From Alphaproteobacteria bacterium UBA1303 (GTDB lineage: Bacteria > Pseudomonadota > Alphaproteobacteria > Micropepsales > Micropepsaceae), in assembly GCA_002307315.1 (NCBI GenBank), contig DBTZ01000040.1, positions 1-27,786 of the forward strand: a stretch of DNA of 27,786 nt. Direction: 5' to 3'. Below are positions 1 through 7,577 of this stretch, in pieces. A program made the position numbers and the translations under genes. The notes beneath the pieces are model-generated. The model ran no database searches. It was not told where the DNA came from and worked only from the letters and a program-made list of their open reading frames with translations. Numbering within the stretch: position 1 is the stretch's first letter; every line of letters begins with the position of its first letter.

Positions 1-1
1 C

Positions 2-76
2 AACGAAGTGCGCGGCATCAACCGCGTGGTCTACGACATCACGTCTAAGCCACCGGGCACCATCGAGTGGGAGTGA
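2..76 (+). CDS. guaA: GMP synthase (glutamine-hydrolysing), C-terminal end only
   Basis: Only the last 24 codons and the stop are in the window. They read NEVRGINRVVYDITSK followed by PPGTIEWE, the highly conserved C-terminus of GMP synthase, which makes GMP from XMP, glutamine and ATP in purine synthesis. The conserved dimerisation-domain ending (KPPxTIEWE) is intact, so the gene appears to keep its full 3' end despite the insertion directly behind it. The last 13 bases form the left attachment core of the genomic island that follows. Identification is firm because the tail is diagnostic, although the rest of the gene is not visible. Confidence 0.95.
   Translation, partial: NEVRGINRVVYDITSKPPGTIEWE
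64..76 (+). other. attL core at the guaA 3' end
   Basis: The sequence cgagtgggagtga covers the last codons (Glu-Trp-Glu-stop) of guaA and recurs once more at 20402-20414 in the same orientation. Integration into this end regenerates the guaA C-terminus, which explains why the gene stays intact. Confidence 0.82.
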
Positions 77-80
77 ATTA

Positions 81-100
81 GGGTGGTTTCAGACCATCCC
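81..100 (+). terminator. Small hairpin just after guaA
   Basis: GGG-TGGT (81-87) pairs with ACCA-t-CCC (93-100) around a 5-nt loop, with one bulged base. It starts 5 nt after the guaA stop and could end guaA transcription, but no U-tract follows, so it is a weak terminator candidate. It lies inside the island, so it came with the element. Confidence 0.3.
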
Positions 101-192
101 GCTCCGTGCCAGAAAACGCACGAACTCTTTGACTGACAAGGATTTTTCTTCCTACCCCGTATCACTGCATGTCACCCCAACCAAGCCACTTT

Positions 193-212
193 GTTGGTAG
201 CGATGTTGGTAT
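193..212 (+). repeat. Paired arm-type repeats inside attL
   Basis: GTTGGTAG (193-200) and GTTGGTAT (205-212) are separated by 4 nt. The same arrangement (GGTGGTAT, 4 nt, GTTGGTAT) stands inside attR at 20321-20340. Direct short repeats flanking the core are typical of arm-binding sites of tyrosine recombinases. The IS21 remnant begins 2 nt further on, where an integrase gene would commonly be expected. Confidence 0.5.
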
Positions 213-433
213 AGTGTCAAATCGCATACAAAACCGCCCCCTCTTTCGCGTCCAATAATGACCCCTCTAGCAGTTTGCTGAAAACCACTCGCGGAAGACG
301 GATTGACGTGATTCACTTCGCTGCCGGATTGGTGAGGAACAGCGATGCGTGGACGATTTTCGGACCAGAGCGGGCTATTTTCATACATCCAATCTGAGGA
401 TCGTATCCCTGCGGCACATCCGCTGCGCCGGTG

Positions 434-660
434 CTCGATCCCGTAGCCCGGATCGCCCTTGCCGAAACATTCTTCGGCAACACAAACGCCGACATCCGGT
501 ATGGCGGCGGTCGTGCCTACTACAACATCGCCTCTGACTTCGTGCAGATGCCACCGTTCGAGACCTTCAAGGACGCCGAAAGCTACTACGCCACGTTGGC
601 CCATGAGACGACACACTGGACTCGTCACGAGAAGCGCCTGAACCGCGAGTTCGGACGCAA
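434..660 (+). pseudogene. ArdC-like antirestriction/zincin metallopeptidase, fragment
   Basis: The frame encodes the C-terminal metallopeptidase region of the ArdC (DUF1738) family: ADIRYGGGRAYYN, then FVQMPPFETFKDAESYYATL, then AHETTHWTRHEKRLNREFG. The HExxH zinc motif (HETTH) is present. Full-length proteins of this family are roughly 300 residues with an N-terminal ssDNA-binding domain. Here about 75 residues remain and homology stops abruptly at FGRKR, where the sequence becomes istA on the other strand. There is no credible start codon or ribosome site, so I call it a decayed gene. ArdC proteins protect incoming mobile DNA from restriction, which fits a former integrative element. Confidence 0.7.
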
Positions 661-900
661 GCGTTCCCGACTGGGAAGGCCGGCCTCCTTCTCCAGGATC
701 GCCGTCAGCGCCGTCACCCATTCGCCGAGCTTCGGTGCCGGCTGAACCCCACGCACGTAGCTGTGAGAGGTCTTGTGGCTGCGCACCGCCTTGCGCACCG
801 TCGCCCGCGACACCGACAGGGTACGCACGATCTCCTTGATCGGTCGGTGCTGCTCAAAATAGGCCCGGCGGATCTCGCCAACCATGTCCACACCGATCAT
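657..900 (-). pseudogene. istA: IS21-family transposase IstA, N-terminal fragment
   Basis: From the ATG at 900 the reverse strand reads MIGVDMVGEIRRAYFEQHRP, then a helix-turn-helix region (IKEIVRTLSVSRATVRKAVR), then RGVQPAPKLGEW and ILEKEAGLPSRERL. This is the N-terminal DNA-binding part of IS21-type IstA. The family protein is about 400-500 residues with a DDE domain, but here coding is lost after about 80 residues, where the frame runs into the antisense of the ArdC fragment. The IS terminal repeats lie directly upstream (to 1027). It is non-functional as a transposase. Confidence 0.8.
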
Positions 901-1097
901 CCCCCGCCAGTCCTTCCAAGGCCGGTCAGGGCCAAAGGAAAGGACGGTGACACATCTCGCTAAAGGGGTCGAAATTGGACGCGAAAGTTGCCCTTTAGGG
1001 GGGGGCGTTATTGCACGCGATTTTACAGCAAAGCACCTCTCACATAGTATATGATAAACAACTTCATGTGACGGATATGTAAGACGGTAGAATTTCA

Positions 1098-2228
1098 ATG
1101 CGGACTAAGCCCGAGCTACGCCTGTCGATAGACCAGAAGCGCATCGTCTGGTCGCTCCGTCGGCACGGGCCGACGAGCCGAATAGACCTTTCGCGACGAT
1201 TGGGCTTGCCACCCGCGGCATTGACACGAATTGTCCGTGAACTCGCGGCTATGAACATCATCGATGTTGCTGAGCCTGCAGCAAATGGTTCTCGCGGGCG
1301 ACCGACTGTACCCGTTGCGCTGTCGGGACGTGCCGGGTACGCGATAGGCGCGACCGTCCATCCAGGGTGGCTCGAAACTGTGGCCGTAGATTTCTCCGGG
1401 CGGCTCGTTGCTCATGAAAGCCTGCCCTTCAAAAGCAAGAAACTTGATGACTTCCTGAAGGCCATTCAGCACTGGATGGAAAAATTGGGGGCCACGGATC
1501 CGGTCTTCCGTTCCAAATTTCTCGGACTTGGTATTGCGTGCCCTGGCGCTGTTACCGCACAAGATCAAAGCCACCGCCACGTCGTAAGCTGGCTAGAAGG
1601 TTGGCGTAAGGTCGATATTGTGGCTCGCTCGATGGAAGTGCTTGGTCTTCCTGTTTGGCTGGAGAATGACGCCAATTGTGCTGCGCTGGCAGAACTTTAT
1701 TGCGGTGACCTCCTGCAAACGGCAACCACAGCGATCGTTTTCTTTCTTGGGCACGGCGTTGGAGGGGGCGTAATTATAAACCGTGACTTGTTCCTAGGAG
1801 AGCACTGCAATGCCGGCGAAATTGGTCTGCTTTATCCGCCTGACGCACCAAGACCTTCCGGGATCGACCTTATGGACCAACTTTCCCTTTCGGGTGCGAA
1901 CATCAAGTCTCTATTCAATGTCGAAGAACTCCTTTTGCGTTACCCCGACGCCATTGCAGAATGGTGCAATCGCGTAGCCCAGCAATTGGAGACGGCAGTT
2001 CTGGGTGGACTTGCCTGGCTTGATCCGGGAGCAATCGTGCTGGCTGGAGCACTGCCAAATCAGATACTGTTCGACCTTTGTACGCGGATTTCTTCTTCTG
2101 ATTGGGCGAATCGTAACCCGCACCTGCGAAAGCCGAAAATCTATATTTCATCGCTTGGAAGCGATCTGGTTGCACGTGGTGCCGCTCTTCTGCCTGTTCA
2201 TGCATGCACGGTCTTCGAGCAAGACTAA
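1098..2228 (+). CDS. ROK-family transcriptional regulator (copy 1)
   Basis: A 376-residue protein of the NagC/XylR/Mlc type. Residues about 10-65 form a winged helix (KRIVWSLRRHGPTSRIDLSR, then AALTRIVRELAAMNIID), followed by a sugar-kinase-like ROK domain with GLGIACPGAV, the substrate-site motif ENDANCAALAEL (Asp in the catalytic position) and the GHGVGGGV glycine loop. In canonical ROK proteins a GExGH...CxCGxxGC motif binds zinc; here it reads NAGEIGLLYP, with the His and the Cys cluster missing. Such proteins usually bind a sugar or sugar phosphate and leave their operator. It precedes the TonB receptor by 109 nt on the same strand and is paralogous to the regulator at 15080-16252. It probably controls this arm of the island; the ligand is unknown. 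Confidence 0.88.
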   Translation: MRTKPELRLSIDQKRIVWSLRRHGPTSRIDLSRRLGLPPAALTRIVRELAAMNIIDVAEPAANGSRGRPTVPVALSGRAGYAIGATVHPGWLETVAVDFSGRLVAHESLPFKSKKLDDFLKAIQHWMEKLGATDPVFRSKFLGLGIACPGAVTAQDQSHRHVVSWLEGWRKVDIVARSMEVLGLPVWLENDANCAALAELYCGDLLQTATTAIVFFLGHGVGGGVIINRDLFLGEHCNAGEIGLLYPPDAPRPSGIDLMDQLSLSGANIKSLFNVEELLLRYPDAIAEWCNRVAQQLETAVLGGLAWLDPGAIVLAGALPNQILFDLCTRISSSDWANRNPHLRKPKIYISSLGSDLVARGAALLPVHACTVFEQD

Positions 2229-2240
2229 TTCCAGAACCGA

Positions 2241-2256
2241 TTTATTTTCAAATAAA
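2241..2256. promoter_or_regulatory. Candidate ROK operator palindrome before the TonB receptor
   Basis: TTTATTT-TC-AAATAAA is a perfect inverted repeat, 7 bp per arm, in the AT-rich gap between the ROK gene and the receptor gene. NagC/Mlc-type operators are AT-rich palindromes with TTATTT/AAATAA-like arms, so it is a reasonable operator candidate. The 10-mer AATAAATAAA at 2251-2260 recurs at 16289-16298, in front of the second ROK regulator. Assignment is by position and symmetry only. Confidence 0.4.
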
Positions 2257-2286
2257 TAAATAATACTGTCGCGTTACCTCACTACC

Positions 2287-2320
2287 CGAAAGGCTCGCGC
2301 CGGGTGAATTCCGGCTTTCG
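2287..2320 (+). promoter_or_regulatory. Leader hairpin upstream of the TonB receptor
   Basis: CGAAA (2287-2291) pairs with TTTCG (2316-2320) and GCCGG (2299-2303) with CCGGC (2311-2315), giving an interrupted stem ending about 17 nt before the start codon. The ribosome site GAAGGGGG follows it. It could modulate translation or protect the mRNA 5' end; no known riboswitch class is recognised. Confidence 0.3.
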
Positions 2321-2337
2321 ACCTGAAGGGGGTAATT

Positions 2338-4824
2338 ATGCGTAGATTGTTGTTGGGTACGGCGGGAATTGCAGCACTTTTGGTCGGCTCATCGGCCTTA
2401 GCTCAGGCAACGCCAACGGGGACGGAGAAGGATTCCCTGGGTGCCTCAGTTATCGAGGAGGTTATTGTAGTTGGTACGCGCTCAGGCGGTCGTACGGATT
2501 TCCAAAGTACGGTTCCAGTATCCTCGGTCGGCAAAGCCGAAATCGAGCATTCCGCGTCTCTTCCGGGCGAGCTCGGTGCGGCGTTGGCGAGCGCCTTGCC
2601 GACCTTCGACTTTCCGCGATATTCGAACGACGGTGTGGCCGACGCTGTTCGCACCGGTCAACTCAGAGGGCTTAAACCAGATCAGACCTTAGTGCTCATC
2701 AACGGAAAGCGTGTGCATACAACATCGGTGTTCGCAGTCGAAGGTAGTAATGGTAATTATACCGCCCCGTTCGACTTCAACACTGTTGCTACTAACGGCA
2801 TTCAGCGTGTCGAAGTGCTCGTTGATGGTGCTGGTGCCCAGTACGGGGCCGATGCGGTTGCGGGTGTATTGAATATCGTGCTCGACCAGCAGCAAACCGG
2901 TGGGCACGCCTCTCTCGAATACGGTCTTCACCATACAAGCTTTAAGCCGACTAAGCAGACGTTGAATGACGGAGATACCTACACCGCCAACCTGGATTAT
3001 GGCTGGCGCTTCGGCGAAGGTGGGTTTCTGACGGTTGGCGTCGAAGCGTATTTCAGAGGCAGTTCCAACCGCGCTGGCTACACGCAAGACAAAAATGGTG
3101 TCCGCGGTCCGATTTCGTTTGAAGCAAACCCCTATCTGTCCAATTCCAGCCAGAACACCGTCGTCGCCCTGGCCGGCCGAGTTATGGCCGCCGGTGACGG
3201 AGAGGCCGCAGGAGGCGCTGCGTTCCTGAACGCGGAATACGGGCTCGGCAATGCGTGGACGGGGTATTCGTTCGTCACAGCATCGTACCGTAACAACAAA
3301 GGCGATGCATTTTTCCGCTGGCCGGCTGACTGGGGCGGCAGCGGCCCAGACGGGAACCGTAACCCCGGCCCTGTCTACCCGAACGGTTATCGCCCTATTA
3401 CTCAAGGAAAAATCGCCGACTTCAATGTGGCCAACGGCGTTAAAGGCAAGCTCCTAGGATGGGACGCTGACTTCAGTGTCACAACCGGAGGCAACTTCTT
3501 GAACTGGGGCGTTTCCAATTCTCTCAACCCGTCTTTTGGCTCAGCAAGTCCGAAAAGCTTCCATCTCTATAGCGCGGAAAATTTGCAGACGACGCTTAAC
3601 ACCGATTTCGCGCGTCTCTTCGATATCGGCACATATGAACCGGTATCGGTTGCCTTTGGTGCGGAATACCGCAACGAGCATTTTGCGACATTCCCCGGTG
3701 ACGAAGCGTCCTATACCGCCGGACCGCTGATCGAGCCCGTAGGCGCGGAGGCCGGTCCTGGTCTGATGCCGATTGACGCCGGCTCCGCCACGCGCGACGT
3801 TTGGGGTATTTACGCCGATTTCTCGAACAAGGTACTCGCCAATTTCACGGTCGATGCGGCCGTTCGTTATGATCATTACAGCGACTTCGGCGGAAAGGTG
3901 ACTGCTAAGATTGCCGGCCGTTTCGAAATCGTCGACGGCGTTGCCGTTCGTGGATCCGCGTCGACGAATTATCTTGCACCGTCACTTGCGCAATTGGTCA
4001 GCCAAACATCCTCACAAGTGTTCTCCACGACGACCAATGGGCTTGTTACGACCCTGACCGCTGCTCCAGGCGGCAACATTGCACAGCTGTTGGGGTTCAG
4101 CGGCCTCAAGGCAGAGACCGCCAACAACTATAGTGCTGGTTTTACCATCGATAAGGGTCCCTTTAGCGGGTATTTCGATGTCTTCCAGATCGATATACGC
4201 AATGGTCTCGCTGTTTTCCCACAAATACAGGGGGCAGGGGTCATCTCTTACTTGAAAGCCATGACGGGACGGGATTTTAAAGCAATAAACTTGCTACAAA
4301 ATTTGGACCAATACAGTCGCCAAGGGTATGATGTCAAAGTCGACTATCGTTCGTCGCTTTACGATGGCGTGCTCGATGTCGGAGTTGGATTTACCAGCGG
4401 CCGATTCTACGCAGGTTCTCAAAAGTTCACGACGCCGAGTGTTTTGACGTCTTTGGGATATACCGCCCCCAGTTATGCGACGACGGTATATCGTCAGAAC
4501 CTTTCGAAAGGCATCTTCAGCGCCAATTGGAGCAACGACGACTGGAGGCTGGATGTTCGTAGCACGCGTTGGGGAGACCAGTACGTGCAAATTCGCGGAA
4601 CCTCTACTTACCAAAAGTTCCCCGCGAAGTTTACGTTTGACCTCGAAATATCGAAGAAATTCTACGATCAACTTACGCTGTCGATTGGTGGCAATAACAT
4701 CTTCGACGCGTACCCGGCGCGCCAAGACTATGCCAACACGTATTCCGGTGGGTTGCCCTATAACAACGTACAACAGGGTTTTCTCGGCGCCTTTTATTAC
4801 TCGCGTCTTGCATTCAAGATGTAG
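2338..4824 (+). CDS. TonB-dependent outer-membrane receptor
   Basis: An 828-residue receptor, the normal length for this family. It has a signal peptide (residues 1 to about 22, ending SSALAQA), a TonB-box-like stretch (EEVIVVGTRSGG), a plug domain with LRGLKPDQTLVLINGKRVH and RVEVLVDGAGAQYGADAVAG, and a long beta-barrel ending in FYYSRLAFKM with aromatic alternation at the C-terminus. Such receptors import bulky nutrients across the outer membrane using energy from TonB-ExbB-ExbD. The LRGLxPDQxLVLxNGKR plug variant is frequent in receptors of Caulobacter- and Sphingomonas-like bacteria. Placement behind a ROK regulator and before two secreted phosphodiesterases suggests an organic substrate rather than a siderophore, but this is inferred. 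The ATG at 2338 follows a strong GAAGGGGG ribosome site. Confidence 0.92.
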   Translation: MRRLLLGTAGIAALLVGSSALAQATPTGTEKDSLGASVIEEVIVVGTRSGGRTDFQSTVPVSSVGKAEIEHSASLPGELGAALASALPTFDFPRYSNDGVADAVRTGQLRGLKPDQTLVLINGKRVHTTSVFAVEGSNGNYTAPFDFNTVATNGIQRVEVLVDGAGAQYGADAVAGVLNIVLDQQQTGGHASLEYGLHHTSFKPTKQTLNDGDTYTANLDYGWRFGEGGFLTVGVEAYFRGSSNRAGYTQDKNGVRGPISFEANPYLSNSSQNTVVALAGRVMAAGDGEAAGGAAFLNAEYGLGNAWTGYSFVTASYRNNKGDAFFRWPADWGGSGPDGNRNPGPVYPNGYRPITQGKIADFNVANGVKGKLLGWDADFSVTTGGNFLNWGVSNSLNPSFGSASPKSFHLYSAENLQTTLNTDFARLFDIGTYEPVSVAFGAEYRNEHFATFPGDEASYTAGPLIEPVGAEAGPGLMPIDAGSATRDVWGIYADFSNKVLANFTVDAAVRYDHYSDFGGKVTAKIAGRFEIVDGVAVRGSASTNYLAPSLAQLVSQTSSQVFSTTTNGLVTTLTAAPGGNIAQLLGFSGLKAETANNYSAGFTIDKGPFSGYFDVFQIDIRNGLAVFPQIQGAGVISYLKAMTGRDFKAINLLQNLDQYSRQGYDVKVDYRSSLYDGVLDVGVGFTSGRFYAGSQKFTTPSVLTSLGYTAPSYATTVYRQNLSKGIFSANWSNDDWRLDVRSTRWGDQYVQIRGTSTYQKFPAKFTFDLEISKKFYDQLTLSIGGNNIFDAYPARQDYANTYSGGLPYNNVQQGFLGAFYYSRLAFKM

Positions 4825-4834
4825 GATTATTTTG

Positions 4835-4874
4835 CTCTCAAGCCGGCAGGAACGCGTTCCCGCTGGCTTGAGAG
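4835..4874 (+). terminator. Hairpin after the TonB receptor
   Basis: CTCTCAAGCC (4835-4844) and GGCTTGAGAG (4865-4874) form a perfect 10-bp stem enclosing the self-complementary GGAACGCGTTCC. It starts 11 nt after the receptor stop. Only GAATTT follows, not a full U-tract, so it may be an intrinsic terminator or a processing hairpin that sets receptor levels apart from the genes behind it. Confidence 0.6.
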
Positions 4875-4952
4875 GAATTTCACCAATTTAGGCCACTGAA
4901 TAGCGAGTGTCGCGATTCTCAAAGGTGCTCTCGGTCTTAGGATGTGTGCGCG

Positions 4953-6068
4953 ATGTTGCGGATCGTTGGGTCAATGATGTTCCTATTGCTTCTGGCATGC
5001 CCGGCAGTTGCGGCAGAGTTTAGCGACGTGCCGTTCAACCGGCTGCAAATTGTGGGAATTCATAACGCTTACCATCTTGAACCGGATCCAGCAGTAAAGA
5101 CCTGGTTTCAGTACGAAGCGCCGGAAAAGGCCAACCTCGACGCCTACACTTATAGTCATCTGCCGATCAGTCAGTTGCTCGATTTGGGTGTCCGTCAGCT
5201 TGAGATCGATATTCATCTTGATCCGGTTGGTGGCCGATTTTCCGATCCCGTGCCCTTAAGAGAAATAAGAAAGCTCGGATCGAATCTCGAATTGTCGGCG
5301 GATCCCACAGGCGATTTGGCGCGACCTGGGCTGAAGGTCTTTCATAAGGCGAACGTTGACTGGCGCACGACATGCGCGACCTTTCGGGCATGTTTGCGCG
5401 AGGTGAAGGAATGGCAACAACACAGGAAAAGCCCCACACCGGTCATTATCGTTCTGGACCTAAAAAATGACGACTGCTCAATTGCTAAATGCAATGGTAA
5501 AGGGGCGGTGATCGATTTTTCCGCCCAGGACGTGCTCGATGCGGAGGTAGAAGCAATCTCTGTGCTTGGCAGGGCGGCCATTTTCACGCCGGATGACCTA
5601 TCTGGAAAATATGAAACCCCTCGCGCTCGAATTGAGAAATCGGGATGGCCGACGGTCGCCGAGATCGGAAACCGCGTTTTGTTCGTACTCAGCAATGCCC
5701 ATCTGGTGCCAATCTATCAGGGCGAAAACCGAGCTCTTCGTAGCCGCCTATTCTTTGTAGACGGTGAGCCGGGAAATCCGGGCGCAGTGTTTGTAGAACG
5801 GCTGTCGCCCTTCGACCCCAGTATACCGTGCCTCGAAAGTAGAGGGTACTTTGTCCAGACCTTTGCAGACTTTGGTACCGTTGCGGCGCGAAAAAATGAT
5901 TACAGCGGTCTTGACGCGGCCATAGCATCTCACGCTTCGGCTATAAGTACAGACTACGCAGTCCCCGATCGGCGCTTTTCCAACTACGGTATCGGTACAA
6001 GACGGCCTATCTCGCCGGTTGTGCAGGAACTACCTTCCCCGCAAAATGTTTGCCCGCCCCGACAATGA
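4953..6068 (+). CDS. Secreted Ca2+-dependent PI-PLC-like phosphodiesterase
   Basis: About 371 residues with a clear Sec signal (MMFLLLLACPAVAA). The mature part begins with LQIVGIHNAYH (His at about residue 37), followed by YSHLPISQLLDLGVRQLEID, KVFHKANVDWRTTCATF and PTPVIIVLDLKNDD. This layout matches the bacterial phosphatidylinositol-specific phospholipase C1-like, Ca2+-dependent family (PF16670-type TIM barrel), with His residues in the two catalytic regions and acidic metal ligands. The family is thought to cleave phosphodiester bonds of lipid-linked or free head groups; the exact substrate is not established. A GTG at 4944 is an alternative start; I prefer the ATG at 4953, since both retain the signal peptide. 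It follows the receptor and its terminator hairpin and precedes a GDPD gene. Confidence 0.8.
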   Translation: MLRIVGSMMFLLLLACPAVAAEFSDVPFNRLQIVGIHNAYHLEPDPAVKTWFQYEAPEKANLDAYTYSHLPISQLLDLGVRQLEIDIHLDPVGGRFSDPVPLREIRKLGSNLELSADPTGDLARPGLKVFHKANVDWRTTCATFRACLREVKEWQQHRKSPTPVIIVLDLKNDDCSIAKCNGKGAVIDFSAQDVLDAEVEAISVLGRAAIFTPDDLSGKYETPRARIEKSGWPTVAEIGNRVLFVLSNAHLVPIYQGENRALRSRLFFVDGEPGNPGAVFVERLSPFDPSIPCLESRGYFVQTFADFGTVAARKNDYSGLDAAIASHASAISTDYAVPDRRFSNYGIGTRRPISPVVQELPSPQNVCPPRQ

Positions 6069-6281
6069 CACTGGCCATTAGGGAGCAGTTATCCCGCTCC
6101 TCGGCACTCACGATGCGCCGTGCAAGCCTCACATGTGGATTAAAGAGCACTTCGGATCCGCATGTACAGAGCCTGCAGTACACTGTGCCTCGAACACAAC
6201 GGTTACGGCACGGAAACGCCCGACATGCCGGCGAAAGATCGCCGCGAATGCTAAATTTTCTAGACACAATCGGAGGTATCG

Positions 6282-7262
6282 ATGATAGAGGCCTTTTCTC
6301 CTTTTAGCCTGCGCTCACTTTGCCTCGTGTTTTTTGTTAGCCTTGTAGGTGTTCAGGCCATGGCGGGAAATGCCGCCTCGATTCGCAGAAAGCTGCTCAA
6401 CCCTAACGATGGGGTCATCGTTGTTGCCCATCGTGGCTGCCATAATGCCTATCCAGCCAAGAACATTTCGAGCGCGCCGGAAAACTCGCTCAAGGGGCTT
6501 AAGAATTGCGTTGCGTTGGGCGTTGACGTGATGGAGTTCGATATTCACCGGACCAAGGACGGCGCGCTGGTCGTCATGCACGATGCCACGGTCGATCGCA
6601 CGACCAATGGAAGCGGCCGCATCGAGAATATGACCTTGACAGAGTTTCGATACCTGCAATTAAGGGACAATTTCGGTGGCGCAATGGCTCCTCAGCTTAC
6701 TGATTTGACGCCGCCGACCTTGCGTGAGGTTCTCGATGCCGCAAAAGGGCGGATCATGCTCAATCTTGATGTCAAAGAGGACATCTACGAGGAAACTCTT
6801 GCCGAAGTTGTTGCGGCGGGGATGGCTGATCAAGTGTTGGTGAAGCGCGTCGTAGGTACCGAGGCGGACAATCCGCTTGCCGATCAAGCGCCCTATTCAC
6901 AGGCACTATTCATGCCCATCCTTTGGGAGCAGGGGGGCGCTCCCCAGCCGCCGGATTTCGCGGCCATTATCCGTAAACAGGCTTCGGCGTCTCATCGTAT
7001 CCCCAGCGTTGAGCTGGTCTATTTTCGCTCCAGTGACGTGCCGAGTGTTCGAGAGGCCGCCCACGCTGCCCATGTCCGGCTATGGGCCAATACTCTCACC
7101 CAAGTAGGCGTGAAGAGCGTTGTCGATTATGGCGGCGATCTCGATGGATTGCGGGATCCGGATCTAACCTGGAGCAGGTTGCACCGCGAGGGGTTCAGTA
7201 TCTTCCAAACGGATGAGCCGGGGCCTTTGATTGCGTGGCTCAAACGCAAAGGGTTGCGGTAG
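6282..7262 (+). CDS. Secreted glycerophosphodiester phosphodiesterase
   Basis: A 326-residue GlpQ/UgpQ-type GDPD with a signal peptide (about residues 1-28, ending VQAMA). The catalytic signature is complete: VVAHRG (His about 50), APENSLKGLKNC, VMEFDIHRTKDGALVVMHDA and TVDRTTNGSG. GDPDs hydrolyse glycerophosphodiesters to glycerol 3-phosphate and an alcohol; this one would act in the periplasm or outside the cell. The start at 6282 is fixed by GGAGG 5 nt upstream. The 213-nt gap before it shows nothing I recognise. The gene ends 3 nt from the oppositely oriented virB2 stop, with no terminator visible, so convergent transcription with the T4SS operon is likely. Confidence 0.9.
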   Translation: MIEAFSPFSLRSLCLVFFVSLVGVQAMAGNAASIRRKLLNPNDGVIVVAHRGCHNAYPAKNISSAPENSLKGLKNCVALGVDVMEFDIHRTKDGALVVMHDATVDRTTNGSGRIENMTLTEFRYLQLRDNFGGAMAPQLTDLTPPTLREVLDAAKGRIMLNLDVKEDIYEETLAEVVAAGMADQVLVKRVVGTEADNPLADQAPYSQALFMPILWEQGGAPQPPDFAAIIRKQASASHRIPSVELVYFRSSDVPSVREAAHAAHVRLWANTLTQVGVKSVVDYGGDLDGLRDPDLTWSRLHREGFSIFQTDEPGPLIAWLKRKGLR

Positions 7263-7265
7263 GCG

Positions 7266-7577
7266 CTATTCGAGGTTGGTGCTGAAGTCTTGAGCAACCG
7301 GAGCGAATTTAGCTGCGGTGCCTGCATTCGAGCGCGCCAACGTCTGGAGGTCGTCAGCAAGGAGCGCTGCGCTGAATAGTAGGAAGCAGCCAATTACGAC
7401 CTGGACACCGGCGCGGATCTGTATTCTGCCCGTCATCATTAATAGGCCAAGCGTTGCCACCGCCACAACGCATAGCGTCGTTACGAGCGAACCGCTTAAC
7501 AGAGCTACGATCCAGATGCTTGCTGCCTCGATAACCGAGTGTGGTATTGGTTCGAGGAGAGAGGAAGCAATATTCAT
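7266..7577 (-). CDS. virB2: VirB2/TrbC-family pilin-like protein, last gene of the virB operon
   Basis: 103 residues with two hydrophobic segments (about 20-48 and 57-78) around a short basic loop (MMTGRIQIRAGVQ), the VirB2/TrbC layout. VirB2 is the major T4SS pilus subunit. A classical long cleavable signal is not obvious. The start ATG overlaps the virB11 stop (ATGA). A pilin gene at the end of the operon is unusual, since virB2 normally stands before virB3. A second member of the family lies at 19982-20218 and shares the core pattern (TT-V-AVA--G-MM-GR-------V-LGCF-LF-AA). This copy has about 20 extra C-terminal residues. Confidence 0.78.
   Translation of the reverse strand: MNIASSLLEPIPHSVIEAASIWIVALLSGSLVTTLCVVAVATLGLLMMTGRIQIRAGVQVVIGCFLLFSAALLADDLQTLARSNAGTAAKFAPVAQDFSTNLE

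Larger units (their letters stand above)
215..1027 (-). mobile_element. Collapsed IS21-family element (both ends, gutted interior)
   Basis: The two ends are inverted copies: TGTCAAATCGC from 215 rightward, and TGTAAAATCGC read leftward from 1027 on the reverse strand. Each is followed inward by a second internal repeat of the form TCGCGTCCAAT-n-ACCCC (246-265 on the left, about 959-985 on the right). Multiple terminal repeats are characteristic of IS21. Of the interior only the 5' part of istA survives (reverse strand, to 900); istB is absent and an ArdC-like fragment lies in its place. The 8 bases outside each end do not match, so no target duplication is seen. The ends may come from two copies joined by deletion. 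Bases 271-433 hold nothing I recognise. Confidence 0.72.

Noticed and set aside
207..1035. Target-site duplication around the IS21 remnant
   Set aside because: The 8 bases outside each end (TGGTATAG and GCAAAGCA) do not match, so no duplication can be claimed.
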